58,027 nucleotides of DNA, taken from NCBI GenBank assembly GCA_044221335.1, contig JBGAPI010000033.1:1-58027 (forward strand). The letters are read 5' to 3'. Under the pieces are notes generated by a model. It had not been told where the DNA came from, searched no databases, and was given only the letters and a program-made list of their open reading frames with translations. Positions 7,308 through 15,332 of this stretch are shown piece by piece. The first letter of the stretch is position 1. Each line of letters starts with the position of its first letter. This DNA is from JBGAPI01 sp044221335 (GTDB lineage Bacteria > Pseudomonadota > Gammaproteobacteria > Xanthomonadales > Ahniellaceae). A program made the position numbers and the translations under genes.

Positions 7308-7796
7308 CTACTGGATGGGCGCCACCACGGTCGTCCTTGGCAGCACACACACCGCACAGGTGCCGCTGAGACCCTGGCGCAGCCGGAAATCGGCGTGGTG
7401 GGTGCTGCCGTTGTAGCTGGCCGGAGCGGTGATCATCGGCAGCACGCTACCCTCGTCGCGGATCGCCGGGCTGGCGGGGCGGAAAGCGAAGGCGGCGCAG
7501 TGGTAATCCGCCATCCGTGCGGCGACGCCGTAGTCGTCGTCGAACTGCCCGCAGTTCATCGTGCTGCAGCTGCCGCCCTTGGCCGCGGTGCTGCCGATCG
7601 GTGTCGCCGCACTGTTGTCGACGCAGGCGCCGGAGTGCAGGCAGGCGGAATAGTCGGACAGGTCCTGCGCGCTGAAGGCGAAGCTCCCCGTCGTGCGCAC
7701 CGTGCCGCCGGCGCACCAGGTCGGCGAGGCGAGGCGTTCGTGCGCCCCGGCGGTGGCGGAAAGCAGCAAGGCGCCCAGAAATCCGATCGTTCTCAT
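7308..7796 (-). CDS. Small secreted cysteine-rich protein, unknown function
   Basis: The 162-residue protein begins MRTIGFLGALLLSATAGA and then HERLASPTWC, a clear signal peptide with probable cleavage after AGA. A GGGAGG ribosome site precedes ATG 7796. The mature part has about eight cysteines (for example in SACLHSGACVD, GSCSTMNCGQ, GTCAVC), consistent with disulfide bonding in the periplasm or outside the cell. I recognise no enzyme motif. It is transcribed alone, convergent with the TPR regulator and divergent from the 8106 gene, which also encodes a small secreted Cys-containing protein. Confidence 0.7.
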   Translation of the reverse strand: MRTIGFLGALLLSATAGAHERLASPTWCAGGTVRTTGSFAFSAQDLSDYSACLHSGACVDNSAATPIGSTAAKGGSCSTMNCGQFDDDYGVAARMADYHCAAFAFRPASPAIRDEGSVLPMITAPASYNGSTHHADFRLRQGLSGTCAVCVLPRTTVVAPIQ

Positions 7797-8105
7797 CTCA
7801 CCCTCCCAGGTCGAGGGACGCGATCCTAGGCCATCGCGGCGGAGCGTGAGCGCCGCGGAGTGATCGGAGGCGGGAACAATCCGGGAAGAAATCGTCGGCG
7901 GCGGGGCGGTGACGAGAGCGACCGCCGATTCCGTCGCTTGGCGACAAGCCACTGATCGGAAAAGAATAGTTCAGGGCGCTTCGGCGTCCGGACGGAATCC
8001 TTCCCGGGTTTGGCCCGGGGTTTCGCTTGGCGAGCGGACGGACGTCGATTGGACTGTGGGCACCCCGGGCAGCCCGCCCGGTCATGCCCTCACAGGAGAG
8101 TCCCC
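7797..8105. other. Divergent intergenic region without a gene
   Basis: These 309 bases separate two divergently transcribed secreted-protein genes and must hold both promoters. A short GC-rich inverted repeat is visible around 7840-7860 (GCGGCGGAGCGTGAGCGCCG). I see no RNA gene and no open frame that looks coding. Confidence 0.5.
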
Positions 8106-8534
8106 ATGCTTCGTTTCGTTGCCCCCGCCGTCGTCCTCGCCCTCTCGGCCGCCGCTGCCCTCACCCCGCGCCCGGCCCATGCGGCGCCGATCGGTGGCGG
8201 CACCACCCCGCGCTACTGCGGCAGCGCGTGGTTCTCCAACCAGTCCGGCGTCGGCGTCTGCGAGAGCTCGCTGGCCCAGTGCCAGGCCAGCCTGCAGAGC
8301 GCGATCAACACCCGCCTGTCCTGGGGCTGGACGATGGTGAGCTTCTCCGGCTGCACCCGCTCCCAGTACAACGGCGGTCCCTTCATGGACGTCGTCGCCC
8401 AGTCCGACCTGAAGGTGGAGATCCATACCCCGGCCGAGGCCGAGGAACTGCAGGCGGCCGACGCCGAACTGCGCGACCGCTACAACATCGAGCAGTACCA
8501 GGCGGAGCGCCTGCAGCGGCTGGGCCGGAAGTAG
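8106..8534 (+). CDS. Small secreted protein, unknown function
   Basis: The 142-residue protein starts MLRFVAPAVVLALSAAAALT and ends its signal peptide at PAHA-AP. An AGGAGAG ribosome site lies five bases before ATG 8106; an upstream in-frame start is rejected. The mature protein has four cysteines (YCGSAW, VCESS, QCQASL, GCTRS), a Trp/Ser-rich middle, and a charged helical C-terminus (AEELQAADAELRDRYNIEQY). No catalytic motif is recognised. A periplasmic or surface location is inferred from the signal peptide. Confidence 0.7.
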   Translation: MLRFVAPAVVLALSAAAALTPRPAHAAPIGGGTTPRYCGSAWFSNQSGVGVCESSLAQCQASLQSAINTRLSWGWTMVSFSGCTRSQYNGGPFMDVVAQSDLKVEIHTPAEAEELQAADAELRDRYNIEQYQAERLQRLGRK

Positions 8535-8795
8535 GCGGGGCATCGTCCGTTCGCATGGAAGGGTTCGTCGGGGCGTCCCTCGACGGGCCCGATTCGTCGC
8601 GCAGGCGGCGAGGCGCCGGACGGTCTCGCGGCACGCGGATGGGGGCGGGACGGACGTCCGTCCCCGTTCCGGAGCGGCTGCCACTGGCCGCGACGGCCTT
8701 CCCGTGCGCCGTTTCCGGCGTCGGGACGTGGCCGCGGCGCCTCGACTCCGCCGTGTCCGCCGTCGCCTGGGCCGATCCGCCGCTACAGTCGGCGA

Positions 8796-9338
8796 ATGTC
8801 CGCTCTCCTCAATCTTCTTCCGCGCCAACGCGGCGGCACCCGCCTGCGGCGCTTCGCCGCCCCCGACGTGGCGGCATTCGCAGCCTACCGCGCCGATACC
8901 GAACTGGCTCGTTTCCAGGGCTGGACGCCGATCGACGTCGCCCAGGCCCGGAGGTTCGTCGACGCGATGGCGACCTGTTCGGATCTCGTTCCCGGCGGCT
9001 GGATCCAGCTCGCGATCGCGGAGCCGGACAGCGATGACCTGGTCGGCGACCTGGGCGTCTACCTCGACGAGACCCTGGCCGAGGCCGAAGTCGGCTTCAC
9101 CGTCGCGCGGGGCTTCCATGGTCGCGGTCATGCCGCGAATGCCGTGCGCCTGCTGGTCGAACTCCTCGTGGCTGGGACGGGGGTCGAGTGCCTTCGGGCG
9201 ACGACCGACGTTCGCAACCTGCCGTCGATCCGCGTCCTCGAAAGTTGCGGCTTCGTGGCCGCCGGCGAGCACGCGACCGTGTTCAAGGGCGAGCCCTGCG
9301 TCGAACGGACCTGCCGGCTGCGGCTCCCGCGCGGCTGA
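8796..9338 (+). CDS. GNAT-family N-acetyltransferase (RimJ/RimL type)
   Basis: The 180-residue protein has RLRRFAAPDVAAFAAYRADT at the N-terminus, the acceptor-side strand typical of RimJ/RimL-like GNATs. Its acetyl-CoA-binding segment follows: EVGFTVARGFHGRGHAANAV (about residues 100-120, with R/Q-x-x-G-x-G/A character), then LRATTDVRNLPSIRVLESCG. The domain order and length are normal for the family. Substrates vary from ribosomal protein N-termini to small molecules and cannot be assigned. It lies alone upstream of the Msr fusion gene, with a gap of about 110 bases. Confidence 0.85.
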   Translation: MSALLNLLPRQRGGTRLRRFAAPDVAAFAAYRADTELARFQGWTPIDVAQARRFVDAMATCSDLVPGGWIQLAIAEPDSDDLVGDLGVYLDETLAEAEVGFTVARGFHGRGHAANAVRLLVELLVAGTGVECLRATTDVRNLPSIRVLESCGFVAAGEHATVFKGEPCVERTCRLRLPRG

Positions 9339-9451
9339 CGATCGTGAAAGTTGTTGTGGCGGGCTCCGGTCTGCAATGACATTCACCCAAGGATCGCATC
9401 CGGCGCGGCAGCATGGCCGTCTCGGATCGGGATCCCGCCGCCGGAGCCTCA

Positions 9452-11008
9452 ATGCGCCTCGCCAGTCTCGTCTACGCCGCGTTCCTCGCGCTCATCCTCG
9501 CCAGCACGTCCGCCTGCGGCGTGAGCGGGACGTCGACCTCGAAGCCGGCGCCGGTCGCCGAGCATCGGATCGAGGTGACCCTGCCGGACCTCGACGGCAA
9601 GCCGGTGAACCTCGCCAGCTTCCGCGGTCGGAAGGTCTACCTGAAGTTCTGGGCCAGCTGGTGCCCGATCTGTCTCGCCGGCATGTCCGAGGTCGAGGCG
9701 CTGGCCGCCGACAAGACGAGCGGCGTGGAGGTGCTGACGATCGCGTCGCCGGACTACCTGTCCGAGCTGCCGATCGAGGAGTTCCGGCGCTGGGCGAAGG
9801 AGCGCAACTTCAAGCTGACCATCCTGGTCGACGACGGCGGCAAGTTCGCCGCCTCGCTCGGCATCGACAAGTACCCGACTTCGGCGTGGATCTCCGCCGA
9901 CGGCAAGCTCGTCGACCTGCACCCGGGCCAGGTATCGCGCTCCTACGTCGTCGCGCATTTCGACGAGGCGAAGGGGCCGGCGCTGCCGCGCGCCTCGCGC
10001 TTCCCGCCGAACCCCAACGTCGGTGTCGACTACAGCCACGCGAAGCTGCGCGAGATCTGGCTCGCCGGCGGCTGCTTCTGGGGCGTCGAGGCCTACTTCG
10101 CGCGAATCTACGGCGTCGCCGATGCGGCCTCCGGCTACGCCAACGGCAGCAAGGACAACCCGACCTACGAGGAAGTCTGCTTCGGCTCCGGCCACGCGGA
10201 GACCGTGCGGGTGCGTTACGACCCGGCGCGGGTGAGCCTCGAGAAGCTCCTCGCCCAGTTCTTCCGGATCATCGACCCGACCTCGCTCAATCGCCAGGGC
10301 AACGACCGCGGCCGCCAGTACCGCACCGGCATCTACTTCCAGGACCCCGCCGATCGCGCCGTCGCTGCCGCGGTGATCGCCGCCGAGCAGAAGAAGCTGT
10401 CGGCGCCGATCGTCACCGAGCTGGTCCCGCTGCAGCGCTTCGATCTGGCCGAGGACTATCACCAGGACTATCTCGAGAAGAATCCGGACGGCTATTGCCA
10501 TACGGACTTCTCCAGTCTCACCAATGCCACCGAGCCGCCGGTGCTCAAGGTCGACGCGAGCCGCTACCACAAGCCCGACGACGCGACGCTCCGTCGGACG
10601 CTGACGCCGGAACAGTACGCGGTGACCCAGACCGCCGACACCGAGCGCGCGTTCAGCAACGAATACTGGGACAACCACGTGCCCGGCCTCTACGTCGACG
10701 TGGCGACCGGCGAGCCGCTGTTCAGCTCGACCGACAAGTTCGACTCCGGCTGCGGCTGGCCGAGCTTCACCCGGCCGATCGTGCCGGACGTCGTCCACTT
10801 CAAGGTCGACACCGGCTTCGGCATGGTCCGCACCGAGGTGCGCAGCCGCGTGGGCGATTCCCATCTCGGCCATGTTTTCGACGACGGCCCGCGCGACCGT
10901 GGCGGCAAGCGCTATTGCATCAACTCCGCCGCGATCCGCTTCGTGCCGGTCGACAAGCTGACGGCCGAGGGCTACGGCGAGTACCGTCGGCTGTTCGGCG
11001 AAAGGTAG
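9452..11008 (+). CDS. msrAB: TlpA-MsrA-MsrB trimodular methionine sulfoxide reductase lipoprotein
   Basis: About 518 residues from ATG 9452; a TTG or ATG at 9413 would extend it, but MRLASLVYAAFLALILASTS then AC is a lipoprotein signal with lipidated Cys22. The domains in order are thioredoxin/TlpA-like with WCPIC (C71, C74); MsrA with GGCFWGVEAYF (near residue 208) and the NPTYEEVCFGSGHAE block; and MsrB with FDSGCGWPSF (near 433) and catalytic Cys in GKRYCINS (near 489). The zinc CxxC pairs common in MsrB are not evident. This matches the Neisseria PilB/MsrAB layout, in which the thioredoxin-like domain recycles both reductases. It repairs oxidised methionines in envelope proteins. Its stop codon lies in a dispersed repeat. 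Confidence 0.93.
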   Translation: MRLASLVYAAFLALILASTSACGVSGTSTSKPAPVAEHRIEVTLPDLDGKPVNLASFRGRKVYLKFWASWCPICLAGMSEVEALAADKTSGVEVLTIASPDYLSELPIEEFRRWAKERNFKLTILVDDGGKFAASLGIDKYPTSAWISADGKLVDLHPGQVSRSYVVAHFDEAKGPALPRASRFPPNPNVGVDYSHAKLREIWLAGGCFWGVEAYFARIYGVADAASGYANGSKDNPTYEEVCFGSGHAETVRVRYDPARVSLEKLLAQFFRIIDPTSLNRQGNDRGRQYRTGIYFQDPADRAVAAAVIAAEQKKLSAPIVTELVPLQRFDLAEDYHQDYLEKNPDGYCHTDFSSLTNATEPPVLKVDASRYHKPDDATLRRTLTPEQYAVTQTADTERAFSNEYWDNHVPGLYVDVATGEPLFSSTDKFDSGCGWPSFTRPIVPDVVHFKVDTGFGMVRTEVRSRVGDSHLGHVFDDGPRDRGGKRYCINSAAIRFVPVDKLTAEGYGEYRRLFGER

Positions 11009-11065
11009 GGCGCGCGGTGCGCGCCGTTGCCAAGCGCTACGCGATGGCGGGCGGTGCCCGCCCTA
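11006..11065. repeat. Dispersed TAGGGCG...CGCCCTA element between convergent genes
   Basis: The 60-base element begins TAGGGCGCGCGGTGCGCGCC and ends GGCGGGCGGTGCCCGCCCTA. Its first TAG is the stop codon of the msrAB gene and its last CTA is the complement of the TAG stop of the esterase gene. Two hairpins (GGCGCGC/GCGCGCC type and GGGCGG/CCGCCC type) could act as a bidirectional terminator. Confidence 0.8.
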
Positions 11066-11953
11066 CGGACAGCGACGCGAGGTCGTGATCGGCTCGTCGA
11101 ACAGATAGCGGACGGCATCGGGAAACATCTCGCGCCACGCAGCCTCGTTGTGCTCCGCGCCGGCGACGACCCGGCAGGTCCAGTGGGGCGCTCGTTCGCC
11201 GAGCCCGATCAGCGTGGACTGCATCCGCAGAACGTCGCGCACCGGATCGTCGCCGAAGCCCGATCCCTCGCGATCGCCGATGCTGAGCCAGATCCGCGCG
11301 TCGGTCGGCGGCGGGCGATCCATGCCGAAGGTGAAGACGTCGGCGGCGAACCAGTAGGACGGCGACAGGACGCCCGCGCCGCCGAACACGTCCGGTCGGG
11401 CGAACAGCGCATAGTGCGACATCAGTCCACCCATCGAGCTGCCGAGGATCGCGGTGTGGCGGCGGTCGGGAAGCGTTCGGTAGTGCGCATCGATGAACGG
11501 CTTGACCGTATCGACGACGAAGCGCAGATAGGCCTCGCCCTCGCTGGCACCGAAGCGCACATTGGTCCAGGGCCCGAGTTCGTTCATCCGCTTCTCGCCA
11601 CCGTTGTCGATGCCGACCGCGATCACGTCCAGGCCCTCACGATGCAGCCGGTCGAGCGTCTCGTCGACCCGCCACTCGCCGGCGTACGAAGTCGCGTCGT
11701 CGAACAGGTTCTGGCCATCGTGCAGGTACAGCACGGGATAGCGCCGGTCGCTGACGGCATAGTCGGGCGGCAGGTGCAGGCGAATCGCGCGCCGCCGCTC
11801 GAGTCCCGGCATCGGCAGCGGATCCAGGATGACGACGTGCGAGCAAGCGGAGGCGGGCCGGACCGGTGCAGCGGATTCAGGTCTTCGCGCGAACAGCGCG
11901 AGGGCGGCGAGGGCAAGCAGGACGACGACGATGCCGATGCGGGCGATGGTCAT
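11063..11953 (-). CDS. Secreted esterase of the esterase-D/enterochelin-esterase-like alpha/beta hydrolase family
   Basis: The 296-residue protein starts at ATG 11953, which overlaps the globin stop by 4 bases, so the two genes are translationally coupled. The N-terminus (MTIARIGIVVVLLALAALAL) is a membrane anchor or signal peptide. Family landmarks are YPVLYLHDGQNLFDD, the nucleophile elbow GSSMGG (near residue 170, serine nucleophile), and a C-terminal GAEHNEAAW that supplies the catalytic His; the acidic residue lies between them. These enzymes cleave esters of sugars, phenolics or siderophores. The substrate here is unknown. The protein is probably periplasmic. Confidence 0.85.
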   Translation of the reverse strand: MTIARIGIVVVLLALAALALFARRPESAAPVRPASACSHVVILDPLPMPGLERRRAIRLHLPPDYAVSDRRYPVLYLHDGQNLFDDATSYAGEWRVDETLDRLHREGLDVIAVGIDNGGEKRMNELGPWTNVRFGASEGEAYLRFVVDTVKPFIDAHYRTLPDRRHTAILGSSMGGLMSHYALFARPDVFGGAGVLSPSYWFAADVFTFGMDRPPPTDARIWLSIGDREGSGFGDDPVRDVLRMQSTLIGLGERAPHWTCRVVAGAEHNEAAWREMFPDAVRYLFDEPITTSRRCP

Positions 11954-12429
11954 GGGGCCGGACGCGGCGCCGCCTCGGCCTTCTCGGCTTCGCGCGCACC
12001 GGACAGCATCTCGCGGGTGACCAGCGCCAGCACGCGCTGCCAGGACTGGCGCGCGGCATCGTCGAACAGGCTGCCGTTGGCATCGGCGACCGTGTCGAGC
12101 AGGGCGTCGCAGATCACCACGTAGTGGAAGGGCTTGGCGCCATAGCGCCGGTGCGAGGCCCCGAGATGGCGCAGGCTCGGCACCAGCAGGTCGATGCGGT
12201 CGAGGCCGCTGACCAGCGAGGCGATCATCTGCGCGAGTTTCTGCTTCTGCGTCTGCATGTCGCCGCGGAACAGGCTGCGCAGGCCCGGCGCGCGCTCGAA
12301 CACGCGGCGGTAGAAGCCGTCGACATGGGGTTGCGGATCCGCCAGCAGTCCGGCCGAGGTGGCACGCACGCGGGCGCAATCCTCGGTATCCGGATTGACC
12401 AACCAGGGCAGGGTGGCATTCACGTGCAT
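11950..12429 (-). CDS. Single-domain globin
   Basis: The 159-residue protein starts at ATG 12429 (MHVNATLPWLVNP). A globin fold is indicated by PHVDGFYRRVFERAPGLRSL (B helix with Tyr40 in the B10-like position, then the CD corner), the E-helix region QKQKLAQMIASLV, and LRHLGASHRRYG, in which H93 is the proximal F8 heme ligand. This LxxLGxxHxxYG pattern is typical of the flavohemoglobin-like globin family. There is no reductase domain, so it is a single-domain globin, possibly for NO or oxygen chemistry. It is followed by the esterase gene with a 4-base overlap. Confidence 0.88.
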   Translation of the reverse strand: MHVNATLPWLVNPDTEDCARVRATSAGLLADPQPHVDGFYRRVFERAPGLRSLFRGDMQTQKQKLAQMIASLVSGLDRIDLLVPSLRHLGASHRRYGAKPFHYVVICDALLDTVADANGSLFDDAARQSWQRVLALVTREMLSGAREAEKAEAAPRPAP

Positions 12430-12486
12430 TCTCCGAGACGCGGGGTATCGGTCGAAGGGACGGAATGTAGCGCGGAATCCGGACAA

Positions 12487-12578
12487 TCCCCCTCACCCTG
12501 GCCCTCTCCTCCGCTGCGCGGGGTGCGGGAAATTCCATGGCGAAGGGTTTCCCTCTCCCCCGCCTGCGGGGGAGAGGG
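12487..12578. repeat. Dispersed CCCTC-rich repeat with a long perfect hairpin
   Basis: The region contains CCCCTCACCCTGGCCCTCTC followed by a 13-base-arm perfect palindrome at 12551-12578 (CCCTCTCCCCCGC, loop CT, then its complement). Such CCCTCTCCC repeats are common in Xanthomonadales and related genomes. It lies upstream of the globin and just past the end of the M23 gene and may terminate the latter. Confidence 0.65.
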
Positions 12579-12591
12579 TGGGACCAGGGGG

Positions 12592-13752
12592 CTAGGGCGC
12601 GGAGAAGACATCCCCGGTCTGCAGCTCCCGCTCGTCGCCCAGCAGCAGCGTGACGTCGTCGAAATGCACCGGCATCCCCGCGCAGTGCAGCGCATCGGGG
12701 GCGTCGCACAGATGGAAATGCAGGTGCGGCTCGGTCGAATTGCCGCTGCCGCCGACCGCGGCCAGGACCTGGCCGGCTTTCACGCTGTCGCCGTTCTTGA
12801 CCTTCAGGCTGCCCGGAGCGAGGTGCGCATAGACCGAGTAGATGCCCTCCGCATGGCGGAGGATCACGTGGTTGCCGGTGACCGCCGCCGTGCCCTTCGC
12901 GAGCAGTTCGCCCTGACCCGCCAGCAGCCGCTGGTTGAAGGCCTCGGCCGACTCGTCCGGGCGGCGCAGCATTCCGACGTTGTCCGGCTGGCCGGACTCG
13001 ACCGACACCACGGTGCCGTCCGCCGTGGCGCTGACCGGCTGGCCGTAGGCGTAGTAGTCGCGCATCGCCATGCCGTTTCCACGGTGGGTCGTCGCATCGT
13101 CGCCGAGCCGGAGCAGGTCCAATGCGAACTCCTCGGGCACCGCCCAGCGATGGTGCGAATGCGGCGTGCTGGCGGCGCCGACGAACCAGCGGCCGCGCAG
13201 CGGCGAGCGGAAATGCCCCGGGGCCGTGCCGGATTCGAGCCGGAGGTCGAGCTCGACCGCCTTGCCGTCGTCGACGTCGGCGTGGATGCGCAGGCGGTCC
13301 GCCGTACCCTGGTAGGACAGCAGCTGCGAACCGATCAGCAGCGCCTGGCCGGGGCCGAGCTGGCGCTCGGCCCCCAGTGTCACCTTGTCGCCGAGGAGCT
13401 GCTTCGGGGCGAACTGGAAATCGACGGCCTCCAACATTCCGGACTGCTGGAGCTTGGCTCCCTTGGCGGCCGCGGCGTCGAGCCGCGCGGTCGGCAGCAC
13501 GCGCTGCTCGATGACCTCATCGCCGCGCAACACCTCGAGCCGGATCGAGGTCGGCGCCAGGGCCTGCTTGCCATGGTTGACGATGGCGAGGTTCTGCAGC
13601 AGCAGGTTGCGGTAGCCGCGGACGGCGTCGACCTCCTGGGTCCAGATCTTTCCGGCGGGGTAGCTGCGCAGTTCGACGTCGTCGGCGGAGGCGGGGGCGG
13701 ACAGGCCCAGCGCGGTCAGCAGCAGGGTGGCGAGGGGCGTGCGGATCAGCAT
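12592..13752 (-). CDS. Secreted M23-family metallopeptidase
   Basis: The 386-residue protein starts MLIRTPLATLLLTALGLSAP and has a signal peptide ending ASA-DD; a GGAGA ribosome site precedes ATG 13752. The N-terminal half is a beta-rich domain (residues about 20-200). The C-terminal part has the M23 fold: a His cluster HSHHRWAVPEEFALDL, then YYAYGQPVSATADGTVV, NHVILRHAEGIYSVYAHLAP, GDSVKAGQVLAAVGGSGNST and the catalytic EPHLHFHLCD. Family members cut peptidoglycan cross-links or regulate amidases. The first metal ligand motif is less typical, so activity is likely but not certain. Confidence 0.9.
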   Translation of the reverse strand: MLIRTPLATLLLTALGLSAPASADDVELRSYPAGKIWTQEVDAVRGYRNLLLQNLAIVNHGKQALAPTSIRLEVLRGDEVIEQRVLPTARLDAAAAKGAKLQQSGMLEAVDFQFAPKQLLGDKVTLGAERQLGPGQALLIGSQLLSYQGTADRLRIHADVDDGKAVELDLRLESGTAPGHFRSPLRGRWFVGAASTPHSHHRWAVPEEFALDLLRLGDDATTHRGNGMAMRDYYAYGQPVSATADGTVVSVESGQPDNVGMLRRPDESAEAFNQRLLAGQGELLAKGTAAVTGNHVILRHAEGIYSVYAHLAPGSLKVKNGDSVKAGQVLAAVGGSGNSTEPHLHFHLCDAPDALHCAGMPVHFDDVTLLLGDERELQTGDVFSAP

Positions 13753-13830
13753 GATCGAATCTCCGGTTCGGGGGGCTTGAACCGGTACACACGGATTGCC
13801 GGCCGGACCGGACACGGCGATCATCACGGG

Positions 13831-14190
13831 ATGCAGACCCCCTCCCGGTTCAGCCTGATCGTGTCCTGGATCGGCGTCTTCGGCATCGTTCTCGCCGCCG
13901 TGTGGCCGTTCCTGTCGGTTGACCCGATCCCGTTCCCGGGCCTGCGGCGCCTCGCGAGCGGCGATCCACTTCTTGTCCTCATGCAAGCGGCCGCTGTGCT
14001 GGCGGCGGGCCTCTTCGTCACGGTCCGGCGCTGGCAGACGCGCGACCGCTGGCTGATCTTCCGCGGGATCGCGATGACGCTGGGGATCCTGGGTTTCGCC
14101 TTCATTGGCGGGCCGTTCGGCATCGTGTTCATGTGGTTCTTCCACGACGCGGTGCGGGTGACCCGACTCGACACGGCGATGTCCTCCTGA
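13831..14190 (+). CDS. Small inner-membrane protein
   Basis: The 119-residue protein from ATG 13831 has three strongly hydrophobic segments: FSLIVSWIGVFGIVLAAVW, LLVLMQAAAVLAAGLFVTV and GIAMTLGILGFAFIGGPFG. It has charged loops (RRWQTRDRW). No family is recognised. The ribosome site is weak (CACGGG). It is divergent from the M23 gene and convergent with the lipoprotein gene at 14223. Confidence 0.6.
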   Translation: MQTPSRFSLIVSWIGVFGIVLAAVWPFLSVDPIPFPGLRRLASGDPLLVLMQAAAVLAAGLFVTVRRWQTRDRWLIFRGIAMTLGILGFAFIGGPFGIVFMWFFHDAVRVTRLDTAMSS

Positions 14191-14193
14191 CGC

Positions 14194-14210
14194 CGCGCCG
14201 GAACGGCGCG
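14194..14210. terminator. Hairpin between convergent genes
   Basis: CGCGCC, loop GGAAC, then GGCGCG, followed by TTCGCCTTTCCT. It lies between the stop codons of the 13831-14190 and 14223-14585 genes and probably terminates the plus-strand transcript. The T-run is imperfect. Confidence 0.5.
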
Positions 14211-14222
14211 TTCGCCTTTCCT

Positions 14223-14585
14223 CTAGTCGTAGCAGGGCGCGCTGACCACCCGCCCCAGGCGCACGACGTCCTGGCAATTCGGCAGCTTGAAGTCCAGCCG
14301 AACGGCGGCACAGGTGCCGACGACCTCCGCATCCTTGCCTGACCGTCCGCTGGTGGACGAGGCGGTCGTGCCCGCGGGCGGAAGGCACAGTCCCTGGCAC
14401 TGCTTGCTGTCGGTGCAGGACTTTCCGGCATCGGTCGCGGGCCGGGCGCATACCGCGGACGCCTGTGTGAACGCAACAAGGTGCCCGCCGCGCGCGACGC
14501 ATTCCGCCAGGGCGGCCTGGTCGGGTGGAATCGTGGCGCAGCCGGCGAGCGCCGGGATCGCGACCAGGAGGGAGCGAAGATTCAT
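14223..14585 (-). CDS. Small cysteine-rich lipoprotein
   Basis: The 120-residue protein starts MNLRSLLVAIPALAGC, with lipobox ALAGC and lipidated Cys16. The mature part has about ten cysteines (ECVARGG, VCARP, KSCTDSKQCQGLCLPP, GTCAAV, NCQDVV, PCYD). The block CTDSKQCQGLCLPP resembles a compact disulfide knot seen in small envelope proteins. No catalytic motif is present. It is divergent from the ECF sigma gene at 14765, so both promoters lie within the 179-base gap. Confidence 0.7.
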   Translation of the reverse strand: MNLRSLLVAIPALAGCATIPPDQAALAECVARGGHLVAFTQASAVCARPATDAGKSCTDSKQCQGLCLPPAGTTASSTSGRSGKDAEVVGTCAAVRLDFKLPNCQDVVRLGRVVSAPCYD

Positions 14586-14764
14586 CGCTGCTGTTCGACG
14601 GTTGTCGGCATCGTATCGTTGCACGGCGATGCTCGCCGCGATCGCCGCCGGTCGATCGCGAGCTTCTGCGTCGCCGCGGACTCCGTTTCGCCGCGACTCT
14701 TCCCCGGATGGCTTGCCGCGCGGCGCCGCCGAACCGAAACTGACCGCACGACCGGATCGCACCC

Positions 14765-15331
14765 ATGACTTCAGGCTCCGAGATCACTGCCCTGATCGCC
14801 GATGTCGCCGCCGGTGATGCACTTGCGGAGGATCGGCTGTTCGCGCTGGCCTACGACACGCTTCATCGCATCGCCGCCAGCCGCGTCCGGCGTTCGAGCG
14901 GGGCGATGAGCCTCAGTCCGACGGCCCTGGTCCACGAAGCCTGGCTCAAGATCGCCGGTGACGGTCCACGGCAGTTCAAGGGCAGCGGGCACTTCTATGC
15001 GCTGCTGGCGAAGGCGATGCGCCAGGTCGTGGTGAACCAGGCGCGCGACCGGGTCGCGGCGAAGCGCGGTGGCGCCGCGGTGGTCGCGACGCTGACCGAC
15101 GGTATCGCGGCCGAGGGCGCACGGCTGGAGGACCTGCTCGGCGTCGACGCGGCGCTGACGAAGCTGGCGGAGATCGACGCGGCGCTGGCCGAGCTGGTCG
15201 AGCGGCACTTCTTCGGCGGGCAGAGTTTCGTCGAGATCGCGGCCGAGCGCGGCGTCACCGAGCGCACCGTGCGGCGCCACTGGGACGCGGCGCGCGCTGT
15301 GCTCGCCGAGCTGGCACCGGAAGCCCTGTGA
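14765..15331 (+). CDS. ECF sigma factor paired with a Ser/Thr kinase (ECF43-like)
   Basis: The 188-residue protein has sigma region 2 (LFALAYDTLHRIAASRVRRS, then SLSPTALVHEAWLKIAG) and region 4 (LVERHFFGGQSFVEIAAERG, then VTERTVRRHWDAARAVL). The motif that is usually D-A-E-D before L-V is here S51-P52-T53-A54, with a Thr and no acidic residues. Known ECF43-type factors lack this acidic patch and become active when a partner kinase phosphorylates a Thr there. The kinase gene begins two bases after this stop codon, which fits that model. Target promoters cannot be inferred. Confidence 0.88.
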   Translation: MTSGSEITALIADVAAGDALAEDRLFALAYDTLHRIAASRVRRSSGAMSLSPTALVHEAWLKIAGDGPRQFKGSGHFYALLAKAMRQVVVNQARDRVAAKRGGAAVVATLTDGIAAEGARLEDLLGVDAALTKLAEIDAALAELVERHFFGGQSFVEIAAERGVTERTVRRHWDAARAVLAELAPEAL

Positions 15332-15332
15332 G

